A stretch of DNA of 5,804 bases from Chromobacteriaceae bacterium (GTDB lineage: Bacteria; Pseudomonadota; Gammaproteobacteria; Burkholderiales; Aquaspirillaceae), in contig JASLDQ010000185.1 of NCBI GenBank assembly GCA_030151505.1, forward strand, positions 1 to 5,804. Reading direction: 5' to 3'. Below are positions 3,775 to 5,804 of this stretch, piece after piece. A model generated the notes under the pieces. That model ran no database searches. It had not been told where the DNA came from and saw only the letters and a program-made list of their open reading frames with translations. A program made the translations under genes and the position numbers. Within the stretch, counting starts at the first letter, position 1. Each line of letters starts with the position of its first letter.

Positions 3775-5804
3775 ATGGTTTCCGTCACCCGTCCGCTGGC
3801 CGATTCTCTGGCCGATGCCGCCGACCCCAATGCCTGGCTTGCCAGCTTGAAGGCCAACTTCAGCGCGGCCGACCTGGTCATGCTCGAGCGCGCCTTTGTC
3901 GCCACGCGCGAGCTATACGAGGACTGCACCGTGGCGCAGACCGGCGAGGACCTGTTCACCCACGCGGTGGCCGCCGCGGCCATCGTGGCGGATCTGAACC
4001 TGACCGCCGATGCGGTGGCCGCCACCTTGCTGGCGGTCGCGCCGCAGCACCGTCCCGACAGCCAGCACTGGCTGGAAACGGCGTTCAATCCGACCGTGGC
4101 GGCGCTGGTCGAAGGCGTGCACCGGCTGGCCAACATCACCGAATTCGGCAGTCTGGACAGCGCCGTCTCTCCGGAGGCGCGGTCGCAGCAGGCCGAGGCC
4201 ATGCGCAAGATGCTGCTGGCGATGGTGGCCGATATCCGCATCGTCCTGATCAAGCTGGCGTGGCGCACCCAGACCATGCACTGGCTGTCGCGGGTCTCCA
4301 GCGAGTCGGTGCGTCGCCGCATCGCGCAGGAGACGCTGGACATCTTCGCGCCACTGGCCAACCGGCTGGGGGTGTGGCAGATCAAGTGGGAGCTGGAGGA
4401 TCTGGCCTTCCGCCACATGGAGCCGGACAACTACAAGCGCATCGCCAAGCTGCTGGACGAACGACGGCTGGAGCGCATCCAGTTCATCGAGGACGTGCTG
4501 ACGCAGTTGCGCGCCGAACTGAAGGCGGCCGGCATCAAGGCCGATGTGGCCGGCCGGCCCAAACACATCTACAGCATCTGGAAAAAGATGCGCAAAAAGC
4601 ATCTGGATTTTTCCGAGCTGTACGACATCCGCGCGGTGCGGGTGCTGGTCGACAAGGTGTCGGACTGCTACACCGTGCTGGGGCTGGTGCACAGCCTGTG
4701 GCATCCGATTCCGGGCGAGTTCGACGACTACATTTCCAACCCCAAGGCCAACGACTACCGTTCGCTGCATACCGCGGTGATCGGCCCGCAGGACAAGGTG
4801 CTGGAAGTGCAGATCCGCACCTTCGACATGCACGAGCACGCCGAATTCGGCGTGGCGGCGCACTGGCGCTACAAGGAAGGCGGCAAGGGCGACGCGCAGT
4901 ACGAGGAAAAGATCGCCTGGCTGCGCCAGCTGCTGGACTGGCGCGAGGAGGTCAGCGACAAGCCTGGGCTGGCCGACGCGTTCCAGACCGCGCTGTTCTC
5001 CGACACCATTTACGTGATGACGCCGGCCGGCAAGGTGATGAGCCTGCCGGTGGGGGCGACGCCGATCGACTTCGCCTACGCGATCCACTCCGATCTGGGC
5101 CACCGCTGCCGTGGCGCCAAGGTCGACGGCCAGATCGTGCCGCTGTCCACGCCCTTGCAGAACGGCCAGCGGGTGGAGGTCATGACGGTGAAGGAGGGCG
5201 AGCCGTCGATCAACTGGTTGCACGACGGCTGGGTGAAAAGCTCCAAGGCCATCGGCAAGATCCGCCAGTTCATCAAGCAGCAGAACCTGCCGGTGGCGAT
5301 CGAGGCCGGGCGGACGCTGTTCGAGAAGGAATTGGCCCGCCTGCCGCTCGGGGCGCAGCCCAACCATGACGCGGTGGCGGAAAAGCTGGGCTTTCACAAG
5401 CTCGACGAGCTGTTCGCCGCGCTGGGGCACGGCGAGGTCTCCTCGCGCACGCTGGGGCAGGCGATGGCCGACTTCCTGCCGCCCGCGCCGGTGCCCGAAC
5501 TGGCGCCGGAAGACCTGATCCACAAGAGTCGCGGCGGGCACGACAGCGCCGGCATCCTGATCGAAGGGGTCGACAACCTGATGACGGTGCTGGCCAAGTG
5601 CTGCAAGCCGGCGCCGCCCGACCCGGTGGTCGGCTTCGTCACGCGCGGGCGCGGGGTTTCGATCCACCGTGCCAATTGCGTCACGCTCAAGCGCCTGTCG
5701 GCCGACTCGCCGGAACGGCTGATCACCGCGGCCTGGGGGCGGCAGGAGAACAGCCTGTTCGCCATCGAGATCGAGGTGACGGCGCGTGACCGTTCGGGCT
5801 TGCT
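3775..5804 (+). CDS. relA: GTP pyrophosphokinase RelA, (p)ppGpp synthetase I (partial, 3' end beyond the right edge)
   Basis: RelA binds ribosomes stalled by uncharged tRNA and transfers pyrophosphate from ATP to GDP/GTP, making the stringent-response alarmone (p)ppGpp. The window holds 676 codons of an expected 735-750. The N-terminal hydrolase domain (about 1-195) is degenerate: the His-Asp pair of active SpoT/Rel enzymes is replaced (TLLAVAP, 84-90). The synthetase domain has GRPKHIYSIWKKM (260-272), YDIRAVR (283-289, D284), EFDDY (315-319), NDYRSLHT (326-333) and EVQIRT (344-349, catalytic E344). EFDD is the acidic ExDD form of synthetase-only RelA; bifunctional enzymes have RxKD. A TGS domain (about 408-471), a helical region, and a zinc-finger-like domain with C609, C610, H631 and C635 follow. 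The ACT/RRM domain begins near 660 and is cut. ATG 3775 gives MVSVTRPL, like E. coli MVAV; no strong ribosome binding site is seen. Confidence 0.96.
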   Translation, partial: MVSVTRPLADSLADAADPNAWLASLKANFSAADLVMLERAFVATRELYEDCTVAQTGEDLFTHAVAAAAIVADLNLTADAVAATLLAVAPQHRPDSQHWLETAFNPTVAALVEGVHRLANITEFGSLDSAVSPEARSQQAEAMRKMLLAMVADIRIVLIKLAWRTQTMHWLSRVSSESVRRRIAQETLDIFAPLANRLGVWQIKWELEDLAFRHMEPDNYKRIAKLLDERRLERIQFIEDVLTQLRAELKAAGIKADVAGRPKHIYSIWKKMRKKHLDFSELYDIRAVRVLVDKVSDCYTVLGLVHSLWHPIPGEFDDYISNPKANDYRSLHTAVIGPQDKVLEVQIRTFDMHEHAEFGVAAHWRYKEGGKGDAQYEEKIAWLRQLLDWREEVSDKPGLADAFQTALFSDTIYVMTPAGKVMSLPVGATPIDFAYAIHSDLGHRCRGAKVDGQIVPLSTPLQNGQRVEVMTVKEGEPSINWLHDGWVKSSKAIGKIRQFIKQQNLPVAIEAGRTLFEKELARLPLGAQPNHDAVAEKLGFHKLDELFAALGHGEVSSRTLGQAMADFLPPAPVPELAPEDLIHKSRGGHDSAGILIEGVDNLMTVLAKCCKPAPPDPVVGFVTRGRGVSIHRANCVTLKRLSADSPERLITAAWGRQENSLFAIEIEVTARDRSGL

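Noticed and set aside
3411..4430. A 339-codon minus-strand frame across mutY, the gap and relA
   Set aside because: It spans two well-supported plus-strand genes, is Ser/Ala/Arg-rich, and shows no domain.
4260..5369. A 369-codon plus-strand frame inside relA
   Set aside because: It overlaps relA in another frame and is an Ala/Gly/Arg-rich translation without motifs. The RelA frame is intact throughout, so no frameshift is implied.
3913..5667. A 584-codon open frame on the minus strand, antisense to relA
   Set aside because: It is His-, Arg- and Gln-rich with no recognisable domain, and it lies wholly within a relA frame that has continuous conserved motifs. Long antisense open frames are expected in GC-rich coding DNA.

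Overview
This is a GC-rich chromosomal window of housekeeping genes, most likely from a betaproteobacterium of the order Neisseriales (Chromobacteriaceae/Neisseriaceae type). The placement rests on remembered family sequences. The bacterioferritin resembles the Neisseria BfrA / Pseudomonas FtnA subunit type, the RelA synthetase and zinc-finger segments resemble neisserial RelA, and the methyltransferase is a stand-alone RlmL. No database search was run. I see no mobile element, phage gene, CRISPR array, tRNA or rRNA.

Layout. Three genes lie on the minus strand. From right to left they are rlmL (1216-2388, 23S rRNA guanine-N2 methyltransferase), a bacterioferritin gene (667-1143) and a MarC/YhgN-family membrane protein gene (586 to the left edge, missing only its last few codons). 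Two genes lie on the plus strand: mutY (2569-3645, adenine DNA glycosylase) and relA (3775 to the right edge, (p)ppGpp synthetase, cut in its C-terminal ACT/RRM domain). The two sets diverge from a 180-base region (2389-2568). There I can point to a candidate promoter for each direction and a terminator-like hairpin between them.

The genes do not form one pathway. RlmL acts on the ribosome, and RelA is the ribosome-associated starvation sensor. MutY repairs adenine mispaired with 8-oxoguanine, and bacterioferritin stores iron and so limits the oxidative chemistry that makes 8-oxoguanine. The link between iron storage and oxidative repair is only suggestive. Many long alternative reading frames are shadows caused by high GC content, including a 584-codon frame antisense to relA.

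No undescribed system is evident. The points most worth a second look are non-coding: a perfect 13-bp inverted repeat after the bacterioferritin gene followed directly by an extended -10 for the next gene, a hairpin plus T-tract touching the candidate mutY promoter, and a four-run G-tract motif in the relA leader. At protein level the bacterioferritin has Thr at the usual haem-ligand Met52 position, and RelA has an NDY where NGY is common.
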